Assembly: GCA_002697225.1 (NCBI GenBank)
Contig: NZUQ01000013.1
Span: forward strand, 109,867-115,651
DNA from: Candidatus Poribacteria bacterium
GTDB lineage: Bacteria; Poribacteria; WGA-4E; UBA9662
DNA: 5,785 nt
Direction: 5' to 3'
Part shown: one piece after another, positions 1 to 5,785 of the stretch
Layout: every line of letters starts with the position of its first letter
Position numbering within the stretch: the stretch's first letter is position 1
Made by a program: the position numbers and the translations under genes
Notes under the pieces: generated by a model
The model's database searches: none
Seen by the model: the letters and a program-made list of their open reading frames with translations, nothing else
Told to the model about the DNA's origin: nothing

Positions 1-256
1 CTCTAGACAAAATCAATTTGATTTTGTTCGGGAAAAATAATTGTTTCATTCTACGTCTTCTTATCCTAAATTTCAAATCAACCATAAATCTCATCATCCA
101 ATCTCAGACGTGAGATGGGTGTTCTCTCTTTCCTTGGATGTGGAGGCTTTGGACCTATATGGTAGCTACTCTAGGAAGCCATTTCGTCATCTCTGGTCAA
201 TTGTGTTTTTAAGATCTATTCTTGTTGCGTGTGTGGGGGATTAAAAACTAAACTCG
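1..256. other. Left-edge non-coding stretch
   Basis: No gene is supported here. The only longer open frame (plus strand, 41-244) starts with TTG, has no ribosome binding site, is rich in Ser and basic residues and resembles no family I know. The stretch lies downstream of the minus-strand propeller gene, so it should hold that transcript's end, but I see no hairpin followed by a T-run in the minus direction. A small hairpin (6-bp arms ATCTCA/TGAGAT around GACG) lies at 101-116 without a T-run on either side. The perfect inverted repeat at 7-27 is listed separately. Confidence 0.5.
7..27. repeat. Perfect inverted repeat, 10-bp arms, 1-bp centre
   Basis: The arms are ACAAAATCAA (7-16) and TTGATTTTGT (18-27), exact reverse complements around a single T at 17. 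The near-zero spacer suits a dimeric regulator's DNA site better than a terminator, and no T-run follows on either strand. The gene it might control would lie left of the window. It may also be a chance palindrome in AT-rich DNA. Confidence 0.5.
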
Positions 257-1138
257 TTAATTTCGGTAATCTTCTATTTTGATAATTTGTCCGTTTTCCT
301 GGGCAATGTACAAAAAGCCTAGATCGTCTAATGCAATTCCTTCCTGATCACTTCCGGGAAGTAAGTATTGATGGAGAATGTCCCCGTTTAGTTTAATTTC
401 CAGTAAAAGATTTGTTGTATCACTTACAACAATGAGGCATTCACGCGAAGTATCATAATCAAGCCCGGAAATATCAATGATTTTAGAAGGGAAAAAACCG
501 ATGATTTCCCCTTCCTTCTTCATATCTGTTGAATTTACCGGAATCACGATTTCACAGATAACGGACGGCTCTCGGTTGGGTTTCAAACTGAATGATTGAT
601 TACCGATCCAAAAAACCCCGCCCTCAGGGTGCAAAGGATTAGGAATAAAAACAATTGCTTCTAACCCCATACCTCCTGTTTTAAGTAATTCTCGCCCTTC
701 AAAGTTGCGGTTAATAAGAAATTTTCGTGTCAATTTGAAAGATGATGGATCAATCTCAATAATTGTGTCTTCACCTTCAACTGCTGCATAGAGAAATCCG
801 GTCGTAGGATTTACAGTGATTCCTTCCAAATCTTCTTGTCCCATAAACTCCGTACGAATAAGCGAACCATTAGTTCGAATCTCATACAAATTTCCTTCAT
901 CACTAACGATAAATAGAGTTTTTCGCAAAGGATGATAGGTAATTCCTGAGGGTTCACTATCTTTAAGTTCGAAAATACTACCAACCCATTTACTAGGTAA
1001 CCCAATAATTCGCGAAGAAGAAATTTGTCGATGCTTGTTTGCTAATTGTTTGTAGTGGTCTTGAAAATAGAGCAGTATTGTACTAATTATCGCCATGCTA
1101 ACTAACCAGATTAGTTTGTTTCTCATCCTTAAATCCAT
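257..1138 (-). CDS. Membrane-anchored SdiA-regulated-like beta-propeller protein
   Basis: This 293-residue protein has one N-terminal hydrophobic segment (about residues 9-25) after a basic start, then a soluble domain from about 45 to the end. Seen directly: repeated blade-like motifs SGITYHP (64-70), LEGITVNP (104-111), GLEAIVFIP (158-166), SGLDYD (224-229) and QEGIALDD (265-272), each followed by a strand such as LFIVSD, LYAAVEG, LIVVSD or LYIAQENG. This E/S-G-I pattern and overall length match the SdiA-regulated family (PF06977, E. coli YjiK type), related to phytase-like six-bladed propellers with metal-binding acidic residues. Inference: an extracytoplasmic domain tethered to the inner membrane, or exported if the segment is cleaved. 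The ligand or enzyme activity is unknown. The gene starts 32 bp after the DUF5916 stop on the same strand, so co-transcription is likely. The start is uncertain: AGGA lies only 1 nt before the ATG at 1138, and the ATG of codon 5 (1126) could be used instead. Confidence 0.85.
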   Translation of the reverse strand: MDLRMRNKLIWLVSMAIISTILLYFQDHYKQLANKHRQISSSRIIGLPSKWVGSIFELKDSEPSGITYHPLRKTLFIVSDEGNLYEIRTNGSLIRTEFMGQEDLEGITVNPTTGFLYAAVEGEDTIIEIDPSSFKLTRKFLINRNFEGRELLKTGGMGLEAIVFIPNPLHPEGGVFWIGNQSFSLKPNREPSVICEIVIPVNSTDMKKEGEIIGFFPSKIIDISGLDYDTSRECLIVVSDTTNLLLEIKLNGDILHQYLLPGSDQEGIALDDLGFLYIAQENGQIIKIEDYRN

Positions 1139-1170
1139 GTCCTAAACAAAAAAATTGGGCTTGGCAGCAT

Positions 1171-3285
1171 TTATCCGAACAGTTTCTGTAAGTAAACTAA
1201 TTTTACAAATAGGATTTGTTCGTTCTCACCATCTTTTGAGTGATAGTTGTTGTAGACAACGAAGAAATTGCTTTCAGGTTTGTATTCATAAGCAAAGAGC
1301 GCGAAAAAACGTCTGTCTTTTTCGATGGTAAGCTCCAAGGTAGATCTTGCATATATACGTTGGTCAAACTGGTAATTAAGCGCTACACGCATTGTTGATT
1401 CAACCAGCTTTGCATCTTCGATTAACCTTTGCTGTTGGATCTCTAAGTTGAATTTGTCTGTTGGACGAATAGTGATTTCTGGGCCTGCGAATAAACTCTC
1501 GTGTCCACTGCGTATTCCGAAAGAACCTCTGGTTCGTACAGAAATCCATTTGGGTGGAAACCAACCACAAAAAAAATCAAGCGTTCGATCGGTAAATTTT
1601 TCACCATCATCTTCTAGGTGATAGTACCATTCTGGACTTAAGAAAAAATACATGTTACTAATACCTATGATATTCTCAAATTTGAATCTATGGTTGGTTA
1701 GCGTCCCCTGATGATTGTATAAACGCTCATATTCCGGGGCACTACGAAGGAATTGGATTCGTCCTTTCCAACGTTTTTCCAAACTAGTTAGTAGATTTAT
1801 ACCCCGACGATCAACACGAGGTATAAAACCTGTTTCCGGATTAAAATGTTCTCCAACATCAAAGTACCTAGCTTTGAAAGAAAAGAAGTTTGCTTTTCGT
1901 GAGAGCTCAGCAAAGGTAGCTTGCTCTTGCGCCAATCCAGCTTTCCACTCGCTGGCATATTCCAAGTTCATTTCTAAATTTTCAGGTAACACAAATCGGG
2001 CGTCAATTCCGGACGTACGATCGTAGTCACTCCCATTCTGCTTATTGACCCCCAGCAATCCAACTGTTGCTGATTGACCAAACTCCCGTTGTAAACGAAA
2101 TACTGAATAAGCATAATTGCCTAACGGTAACTCTCCTATGTCTACTTCGCGGGTTATATCTTCTGGTCCAGCTTGTGCCAAAACAAAAGCGGCGTTGTAA
2201 TCACCGATTTTGCCGGCCATTTTGCCTCCTTGTTTCAAATCTTCAACACGCCGACTGTAAAAAAGTTCAATTGGTGTTTGGAATATTTCGTTTCCTTCCT
2301 GAAAAAAAGGACGTTTTTCTGCAAAGCGTAGTGGGATGTCTGTTAAGTTGACCATATCAGGATCTGCCTCAATTTGCGCAAAATCGGGATTCAGAGTGAA
2401 ATCGAAAGCTAAGTTAGATAATGGATACCGAAAATCAATGCCAACAGACGGCTCAGTTTTGAATTTTTGATCTCCTATCTTCTGAGGCATGATTGTCCCG
2501 TACGGTTTGACTTTTAATGGTTTTCTTGTGTTTAGGTTCTCAACTTCCAAATTCACCAAATGACCAAACTTTGAAACAGCATATTCCCTACCATTAAGGT
2601 CTGACCAAGAAACATCTTCTCTGCTTGACCTGTCCTGACGCCAAAAGTTAATTCCCCAAATACTATCAGCCTTTTTCGCAAAACGTAACTCAGCAAAAGG
2701 GATCGAAAATTCAGCAGTCCATTTATCTTCTTGTTGGATTGCTTGACCATCCCAGTCGCAATCCCAAGCCCTGTCAGATCCTCGACGACCACTGTTTGCC
2801 CCTTCGTTCTGAATTCTTCGGTCTGTTTGGGTGCCAAGTGCATTCAATTCAAATCCGTAACAATCTCGGAGATCAAGGTAAGTATCCAAGTAAACAGCAA
2901 CATAATCGTCAAGAAAGAACCGTGAATCACGACGTGTCTCGTTTGCCATTAATTTATCCATATCAGGCTTATGACATTCAAATCCTACGTAAAGCCGATT
3001 TTCGTCATAAAGTAAATAAACATTCGTTTTCAGTTCTGTTGGAGCTCCTGCCGTGGGTTCATGTTGAACAAAGTCATTTATAATAGTTGCTAACTGCCAA
3101 CTGGCTTCGTCGAGCTGTCCATCAATTCTGGGTGGGTTATCTGTCCATTTCGGTGAAACAACTTTGAATTCTGAATCTTCAGCATAGGTTAAATAGATAG
3201 CTAGCAAATAGAAGATCAGAATGGTGATCTTCTGTATTATGTAAGTATTCTTCAATATAATTTTTCTCGATCTAGATGATTGCAT
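1171..3285 (-). CDS. DUF5916 outer-membrane protein with CBM9-like N-terminal domain
   Basis: This 704-residue protein has the usual two-part build of its family. Residues 1-35 form a signal peptide (basic start, hydrophobic core around 20-32, likely cut after TYA at 33-35). Residues about 44-245 form a carbohydrate-binding family-9-like beta-sandwich, recognised by PRIDGQLDEASW (52-63), the LYVGFECHKPD strand (98-108) and DDYVAVYLD (126-134). Residues about 255-704 form the DUF5916 region, with the hallmark LNPDFAQIEADPDMVNLT (298-315), RFAEKRPFFQEGNEIF (320-335) and LFYSRRV (341-347). The remainder is rich in alternating aromatic strands, as expected of an outer-membrane barrel, and ends FVVYNNYHSKDG...YLQKLFG. 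Family members are reported across Bacteroidota and other FCB-type phyla; substrate and function are not established, though the N-terminal domain suggests glycan binding (inference). No good ribosome binding site precedes ATG 3285. A TTG at codon 11 (3255), with GAGA upstream, would give a shorter, more usual signal peptide. It is probably the first gene of an operon with the propeller gene. Confidence 0.9.
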   Translation of the reverse strand: MQSSRSRKIILKNTYIIQKITILIFYLLAIYLTYAEDSEFKVVSPKWTDNPPRIDGQLDEASWQLATIINDFVQHEPTAGAPTELKTNVYLLYDENRLYVGFECHKPDMDKLMANETRRDSRFFLDDYVAVYLDTYLDLRDCYGFELNALGTQTDRRIQNEGANSGRRGSDRAWDCDWDGQAIQQEDKWTAEFSIPFAELRFAKKADSIWGINFWRQDRSSREDVSWSDLNGREYAVSKFGHLVNLEVENLNTRKPLKVKPYGTIMPQKIGDQKFKTEPSVGIDFRYPLSNLAFDFTLNPDFAQIEADPDMVNLTDIPLRFAEKRPFFQEGNEIFQTPIELFYSRRVEDLKQGGKMAGKIGDYNAAFVLAQAGPEDITREVDIGELPLGNYAYSVFRLQREFGQSATVGLLGVNKQNGSDYDRTSGIDARFVLPENLEMNLEYASEWKAGLAQEQATFAELSRKANFFSFKARYFDVGEHFNPETGFIPRVDRRGINLLTSLEKRWKGRIQFLRSAPEYERLYNHQGTLTNHRFKFENIIGISNMYFFLSPEWYYHLEDDGEKFTDRTLDFFCGWFPPKWISVRTRGSFGIRSGHESLFAGPEITIRPTDKFNLEIQQQRLIEDAKLVESTMRVALNYQFDQRIYARSTLELTIEKDRRFFALFAYEYKPESNFFVVYNNYHSKDGENEQILFVKLVYLQKLFG

Positions 3286-3321
3286 AGATTTACCAATAAT
3301 GCTTAATATTCTAACATATAA

Positions 3322-3327
3322 ATTATA
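3322..3327 (-). promoter_or_regulatory. Candidate -10 box upstream of the DUF5916 gene
   Basis: Read on the minus strand this is a perfect TATAAT, ending 36 nt before the ATG at 3285, which is a sensible leader length. At the expected 17-bp spacing the -35 position (3345-3350) reads ATAGAG, a poor match to TTGACA, so the call rests on the -10 box alone in AT-rich DNA. It could serve the two-gene DUF5916-propeller unit. Confidence 0.35.
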
Positions 3328-3377
3328 TCCTTTTGTTTTTCTTGCTCTATTACTTCATGGCATCAGTGGGAGGGGTA

Positions 3378-3709
3378 ACTCAGTTAAATAGTGGACTCAG
3401 TTCTTGGTGTTGATACTTTGGATATGATTAAGAGTTACGCAGTTACAGGCAAATTGGGAGAGAAGGTTTTTGCTTAAGTACACTCATATGACATACTTGA
3501 CAATTCTGAATCTAGCTCTAAACTAGCCCCTAGGCTTCGCTGCAGGTAGAACACTCTCTGCCAGCTAGCTCACATGACACACAATACTAACCAGAAATTT
3601 CCACACTATTTAGGTGTTACATAATGCAAATCATTAATTTTTATGCTAGTGCATGGTGCAACAGTACCAATTTCATTGTCATGTTTAATTGCGTTACTGT
3701 TAACTGAGT
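3378..3709. repeat. Possible decayed element bounded by 10-bp inverted repeat
   Basis: ACTCAGTTAA at 3378-3387 recurs exactly inverted at 3700-3709, 332 bp end to end. Just inside the right copy, 3686-3699 matches, inverted, 11 of 14 bases of GAGTTACGCAGTTA at 3431-3444. A further direct near-copy, ACTCAGTTCT, starts at 3395. There is no coding capacity between them. This is consistent with a short non-autonomous or eroded mobile element, but chance similarity in a biased sequence is a fair alternative. Confidence 0.25.
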
Positions 3710-3844
3710 GAGAATCTGATTCTGGAGTCGTCAAACTCTCCCAGACGTTTAACCATTTGTACCAAGCAGATCAGGGAGAATTTTGCTTATCTCAATTTTC
3801 TATATCCTTGAGATTGTATTAAATTCTACCGTCATATTCTACTG

Positions 3845-4474
3845 TTACTGATTGGCTTTGGATTGTGATACACGAATTCTTTCCAGTCCCTTAAGTGCAT
3901 ACACATTTTTTGGGTTCAATTCCAACGCTTTTTTATATGTGGGTATTGCCAAATTGTATTTATCTTGTATATAGTAAAGTGATCCGAGATTATTTAGCGC
4001 ATATACATTTTTTGGATCTAGTTCCAGCATTTTCTTATATGCAGATATGGCCAAATCATATTTACCTTGTCCTAAGTAAGTATCCCCAAGATTATTTAGC
4101 GCATATACATTTCCTGGATCTAGTTCCAGCATTTTTTTACATGTAGACATGGCCAAGTCATATTTACCCTGTTTATAGTAAGCATTTCCAAGATTATTTA
4201 GTGTATGCACATTTTTCGGATCTAGTTCCAACGCTTTTTTATATGTGGATATGGCCAAATTGTATTTACTTTGTCCTAAGTAAACATCTCCCTTTGTTAT
4301 ATACTCACCAAGTTGACCATTCCGAGTGTAGCCAGGATAAATGGACTTGTTAGATTGTTGTTTTAACTCCTTCAACATCTGAGAATGTATGATTGCTTGC
4401 TTTTGCCTGCTGGCGTATTCCAATGAAACACATCCAACCGATAATAAGCAGCACACAATTATTATCCGATTCAT
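3845..4474 (-). CDS. TPR-repeat lipoprotein
   Basis: This 209-residue protein starts with a short lipoprotein signal: MNR, a hydrophobic core (4-13) and a lipobox-like SVGC with the modified Cys at residue 15. A charged linker (16-52) follows. Four 34-residue tetratricopeptide repeats then lie end to end at 53-86, 87-120, 121-154 and 155-188. Each carries the canonical pattern (NNLG..Y..Q.KYDLAI..YKK.LELDP). A fifth first-helix-like segment (189-209) acts as the cap. TPR arrays are protein-binding scaffolds; the partner is unknown. A lipid anchor in the outer or inner membrane facing the periplasm is inferred. The ribosome binding site is weak: AGGA lies 16 nt before the ATG. The start is nonetheless firm because the signal peptide begins there and no alternative gives it. 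The gene shares orientation with the DUF5916 gene, but 559 bp separate them, so it is probably transcribed separately. Confidence 0.88.
   Translation of the reverse strand: MNRIIIVCCLLSVGCVSLEYASRQKQAIIHSQMLKELKQQSNKSIYPGYTRNGQLGEYITKGDVYLGQSKYNLAISTYKKALELDPKNVHTLNNLGNAYYKQGKYDLAMSTCKKMLELDPGNVYALNNLGDTYLGQGKYDLAISAYKKMLELDPKNVYALNNLGSLYYIQDKYNLAIPTYKKALELNPKNVYALKGLERIRVSQSKANQ
3911..4318 (-). repeat. Four tandem 102-bp TPR-coding units
   Basis: The units lie at 4217-4318, 4115-4216, 4013-4114 and 3911-4012 (minus-strand order), each 102 bp and coding 34 residues. The DNA is also conserved: comparing 3999-4100 with 4101-4202 by hand gives 16 mismatches in 102 (about 84% identical), with no indel. 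The outermost copies are more diverged. This indicates growth of the array by in-frame duplication or repeat homogenisation, and the copy number may vary among strains. Confidence 0.85.
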
Positions 4475-4678
4475 TTGCTGTTTCTTAATTTCCTGTAACT
4501 AAACGTCGAGAAAATTATTTCGGCCAGAAACACAATAGTTAATTGAATCTTCACCACGTACTTAATTAAAAAAAGTTGCGAGACCCTTCTGTACCGAGGA
4601 AAGGTGCTATCAAGTTTGATGTTGATGGTATGATGATTTGGCCAGTGTCGATTATGTAGTGAAGAAATACTATACTAC

Positions 4679-4936
4679 TCATCCTCGATAAGTCAAATTG
4701 ACGTTAGCTCCTACCATATGTAAATCCGTATCTTTCTTTCCATTGACGTTATTTTTCGATAATTTCCCAAAGTTTCCTTTCATAATTATATACTTAGAAC
4801 CGTGATTTTGGTGTGCACTTGAAAATTTTATACTGACTGAATTCGCCATGTTAAGATGCATAATTCCAGAGAGTATAGAAGGTGAGATTAGTCTTGATTT
4901 CAGTGTTAGAATGGATAAATAAAACATAGTCGACAT
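4679..4936 (-). CDS. Weak candidate small hypothetical protein
   Basis: This 85-codon frame is not recognisable as any family. It has two points in its favour: GGAG sits 6 nt before the ATG, a good ribosome binding site, and a perfect TATAAT on the minus strand (4951-4956) lies 14 nt before the start. Against it, that -10 box would place the transcript start at about the ribosome binding site itself, and no -35 match is present. Frames of this size also arise by chance in AT-rich DNA. The product would be polar and basic, rich in Ser, Asn and Lys, with no signal peptide and no clear membrane segment. It might also be the tail of a decayed gene. Confidence 0.22.
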   Translation of the reverse strand: MSTMFYLSILTLKSRLISPSILSGIMHLNMANSVSIKFSSAHQNHGSKYIIMKGNFGKLSKNNVNGKKDTDLHMVGANVNLTYRG

Positions 4937-5387
4937 TGATGACTCCGTAGATTATATGGCTGTGCTTCTCATTTAGAATCACGGCAGTTTCTTAAGTATA
5001 GAGCTTAGAAGGAAGAAGGATTTTAAAAAAGACAACTAATCAGATAATAAAGGTAGACGCTGGACCAGTAATTTTTAAAATGCATAGAAAGCACAAATTT
5101 GAAGTGATATAAATTGTTATTAAGGGATTAGATTTCAAAAGAAGATATATCACATCGTAATAGTCGCACCACCAAATTGGTTTAAGGATAAAAAATTGGT
5201 GAGAATTATGTGATCCGGAATGAAAGCATGATTGCAGTGGTTTAGGCATGAAGTTAATCTGCCATATTTTCAGCAGCCTGATTTCTCTTATTGCAATTTT
5301 TGTAAAGGTTTAGATGAATCCGAGCTCCGTTTGATAGGCTGAAAAAGGTAGTTCTGGCTAGGAATTAGTAAAGAAACAAATTTTGGA

Positions 5388-5405
5388 TCGAAATTTATAT
5401 TTCGA
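5388..5405. promoter_or_regulatory. Palindrome overlapping the -35 box (possible operator)
   Basis: The sequence TCGAAATTTATATTTCGA has perfect 7-bp arms (5388-5394 and 5399-5405) around a 4-bp centre. Its right arm overlaps the candidate -35 hexamer at 5402-5407 of the isomerase promoter. A dimeric repressor bound here would block RNA polymerase. No regulator gene is visible in the window, so the binding protein is unknown. Confidence 0.4.
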
Positions 5406-5430
5406 CAATTCCACATTATTATTCTATAAG
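5402..5430 (+). promoter_or_regulatory. Candidate sigma70-type promoter of the isomerase gene
   Basis: TCGACA at 5402-5407 matches TTGACA in five of six positions. TATAAG at 5425-5430 matches TATAAT in five of six. The spacer is exactly 17 bp. Transcription would start near 5437, giving a leader of only about 11 nt that clips the ribosome binding site at 5435-5439. So either the leader is very short or the true promoter lies further upstream. Confidence 0.4.
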
Positions 5431-5434
5431 AAAT

Positions 5435-5439
5435 GAGGG
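5435..5439 (+). promoter_or_regulatory. Ribosome binding site that decides the isomerase start
   Basis: GAGGG lies 8 nt before the ATG at 5448. A second in-frame ATG at 5433 would add five residues (MRALI) but has only AT-rich sequence upstream of it, and the GAGGG would fall inside its coding region. The spacing therefore favours 5448. Confidence 0.65.
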
Positions 5440-5447
5440 CCTTGATA

Positions 5448-5785
5448 ATGAAGTTGAGTTGTTTACCTGTTTCTCTCTATGAGGATATTTTTAACGGTGA
5501 AAAAACTGTTTTAGACTGGGTACATTTGGGTGCGGATTTGGGCTTGGATGGCATTGATGTCAGTGTGAAATTCTTCCCCACTCGAGAGAAACAGCTGCTA
5601 GAAGTGATTTACAAAGAAGCGCAACGGATGGAGTTAGATCTTTGTACTCTTGTATGTTATCCAGATTTCACACACCCAGATGCTTTAGAAAGAGAGCGAG
5701 AGATCGAGCAGATGAAGTTAGATATTCAATTGGCTGCGACTCTCGGTGCCAAGTTTATACGCGTAACTGCTGGACAGAATCACCC
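5448..5785 (+). CDS. Sugar phosphate isomerase/epimerase-like protein, 3' end beyond window
   Basis: The 112 complete codons in view read as the N-terminal part of a xylose-isomerase-like TIM barrel (AP endonuclease family 2 fold, PF01261), a family usually about 270-300 residues long. The first strand MKLSCLPVSL leads to helix 18-31, then the second strand GLDGIDVSV (32-40). The third strand is LDLCTLVCYPDFTHPD (63-78), and a long helix (80-99) precedes the fourth strand, LGAKFIRVTAG (99-109). The LGAK.(I/V)RV.(A/P)G signature is typical of the family. The C-terminal metal-binding Glu, Asp and His residues are outside the window, so the activity (isomerase, epimerase or dehydratase) cannot be told. 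It is cytoplasmic, with no signal peptide. It stands opposite to the three envelope genes and begins its own transcription unit. Truncation is by the window edge, not by mutation as far as can be seen. Confidence 0.85.
   Translation, partial: MKLSCLPVSLYEDIFNGEKTVLDWVHLGADLGLDGIDVSVKFFPTREKQLLEVIYKEAQRMELDLCTLVCYPDFTHPDALEREREIEQMKLDIQLAATLGAKFIRVTAGQNH

Larger units (their letters stand above)
3286..3844. other. 559-bp intergenic stretch with scattered inverted motifs
   Basis: No open frame of useful length lies on either strand, and no tRNA or known RNA motif is seen. Base composition is a little less AT-rich in the middle (about 3520-3575). The notable content is inverted copies of short motifs: ACTCAGTTAA at 3378-3387 against TTAACTGAGT at 3700-3709; GAGTTACGCAGTTA (3431-3444) against an 11-of-14 inverted match at 3686-3699; and TGGGAGAG (3455-3462) against CTCTCCCA (3736-3743). 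These might be remains of an insertion sequence or a MITE-like element, but the pairs are not cleanly nested, and I see no transposase fragment or target-site duplication. The part next to 3286 should hold the DUF5916 promoter and the part next to 3844 the end of the TPR gene transcript. Confidence 0.5.
4475..5447. other. About 970-bp stretch without a recognisable gene
   Basis: This is AT-rich DNA between the minus-strand TPR gene and the plus-strand isomerase gene, so it should contain both promoters. Longer open frames exist only as an 85-codon minus-strand frame (4679-4936, listed separately as weak) and a 69-codon minus-strand frame (5040-5249) rich in Cys, His, Trp and Ile with no ribosome binding site, which I reject. 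Short plus-strand stretches read protein-like between stops: 4570-4659, and a second ending at a TAG near 4975. They may be gene debris, but I recognise no family. An imperfect inverted repeat pairs TTTTCAG..CCT (5267-5279) with AGGCTGAAAA (5336-5345). No tRNA, riboswitch or clear terminator is seen. Confidence 0.5.

Noticed and set aside
101..116. Small hairpin ATCTCA-GACG-TGAGAT, considered as the end of the minus-strand operon
   Set aside because: Only 6 bp of stem and no T-run in either direction.
41..244. Plus-strand 67-codon open frame
   Set aside because: It starts with TTG, has no ribosome binding site, no recognisable motif and an atypical composition.
1139..1170. 32-bp gap after the DUF5916 gene with a T7 run on the minus strand, considered as a terminator
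   Set aside because: No hairpin precedes the T-run; the gap reads as a short intra-operon spacer.
3497..3524. Plus-strand TTGACA with TAAACT 16 bp later, considered as a promoter
   Set aside because: The -10 matches only 4 of 6, and no gene or terminator-bounded RNA follows on the plus strand.
3789..3814. Hairpin ATCTCAA/TTGAGAT downstream of the TPR gene stop, considered as its terminator
   Set aside because: A stem of only 7 bp with a 12-nt loop, A/T-rich, and no T-run after it in the minus direction.
4568..4604. Hairpin CCTTTC/GAAGGG plus T7 on the minus strand, considered as a terminator upstream of the TPR gene
   Set aside because: The T-run is 9 nt from a stem of 6 pairs that includes a G-U pair; there is no clear gene upstream to end.
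5191..5236. GTGAGA...TGATCCGG stretch resembling parts of a TPP riboswitch
   Set aside because: The required CTGAGA and the conserved downstream core do not match, and the helices cannot be drawn.
5040..5249. Minus-strand 69-codon open frame
   Set aside because: No ribosome binding site; a Cys/Trp/His/Ile-rich product is typical of chance translation of AT-rich DNA.

Overview
The window looks like an AT-rich bacterial genome fragment from a Gram-negative organism. One coding line I counted, 2221-2280, has 23 G+C in 60. The Gram-negative reading rests on a predicted outer-membrane beta-barrel protein (DUF5916 family) and a predicted TPR lipoprotein. The gene mix (DUF5916, SdiA-regulated-type propeller, TPR lipoprotein, xylose-isomerase-like TIM barrel) fits environmental or symbiotic lineages such as Bacteroidota/FCB-like bacteria or Poribacteria. 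I cannot settle the taxon from sequence alone; Poribacteria is only a guess from style.

Layout. Positions 1-256 hold no gene I can support, but include a perfect inverted repeat at 7-27. On the minus strand, a DUF5916 gene (1171-3285) is followed 32 bp later by a membrane-anchored SdiA-regulated-like beta-propeller gene (257-1138). The pair is probably one operon, with a -10-like box upstream at 3322-3327. A 559-bp non-coding stretch (3286-3844) carries scattered inverted motifs that could be a decayed mobile element. Next, still on the minus strand, is a TPR lipoprotein (3845-4474) with four 102-bp repeat units. About 970 bp follow without a recognisable gene (4475-5447); only one weak 85-codon candidate lies there. 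At the right edge a plus-strand sugar phosphate isomerase/epimerase-like gene begins (5448) and runs out of the window. It has a sigma70-like promoter, and a palindrome overlaps the -35 box.

How the genes may work together. The minus-strand genes all encode envelope proteins: a barrel with a carbohydrate-binding-like N-terminal domain, an inner-membrane-anchored extracytoplasmic propeller, and a lipid-anchored TPR scaffold. A role in handling sugars or glycans at the cell surface is possible, and the edge gene is a sugar-isomerase-type enzyme. It is on the opposite strand and almost 1 kb away, so a functional link is inference only. I see no tRNA, rRNA, CRISPR array, intact insertion sequence or defence-like gene set. 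No clearly new system is visible; the most useful leads are the DUF5916-propeller pair and the palindrome/promoter ahead of the isomerase gene.
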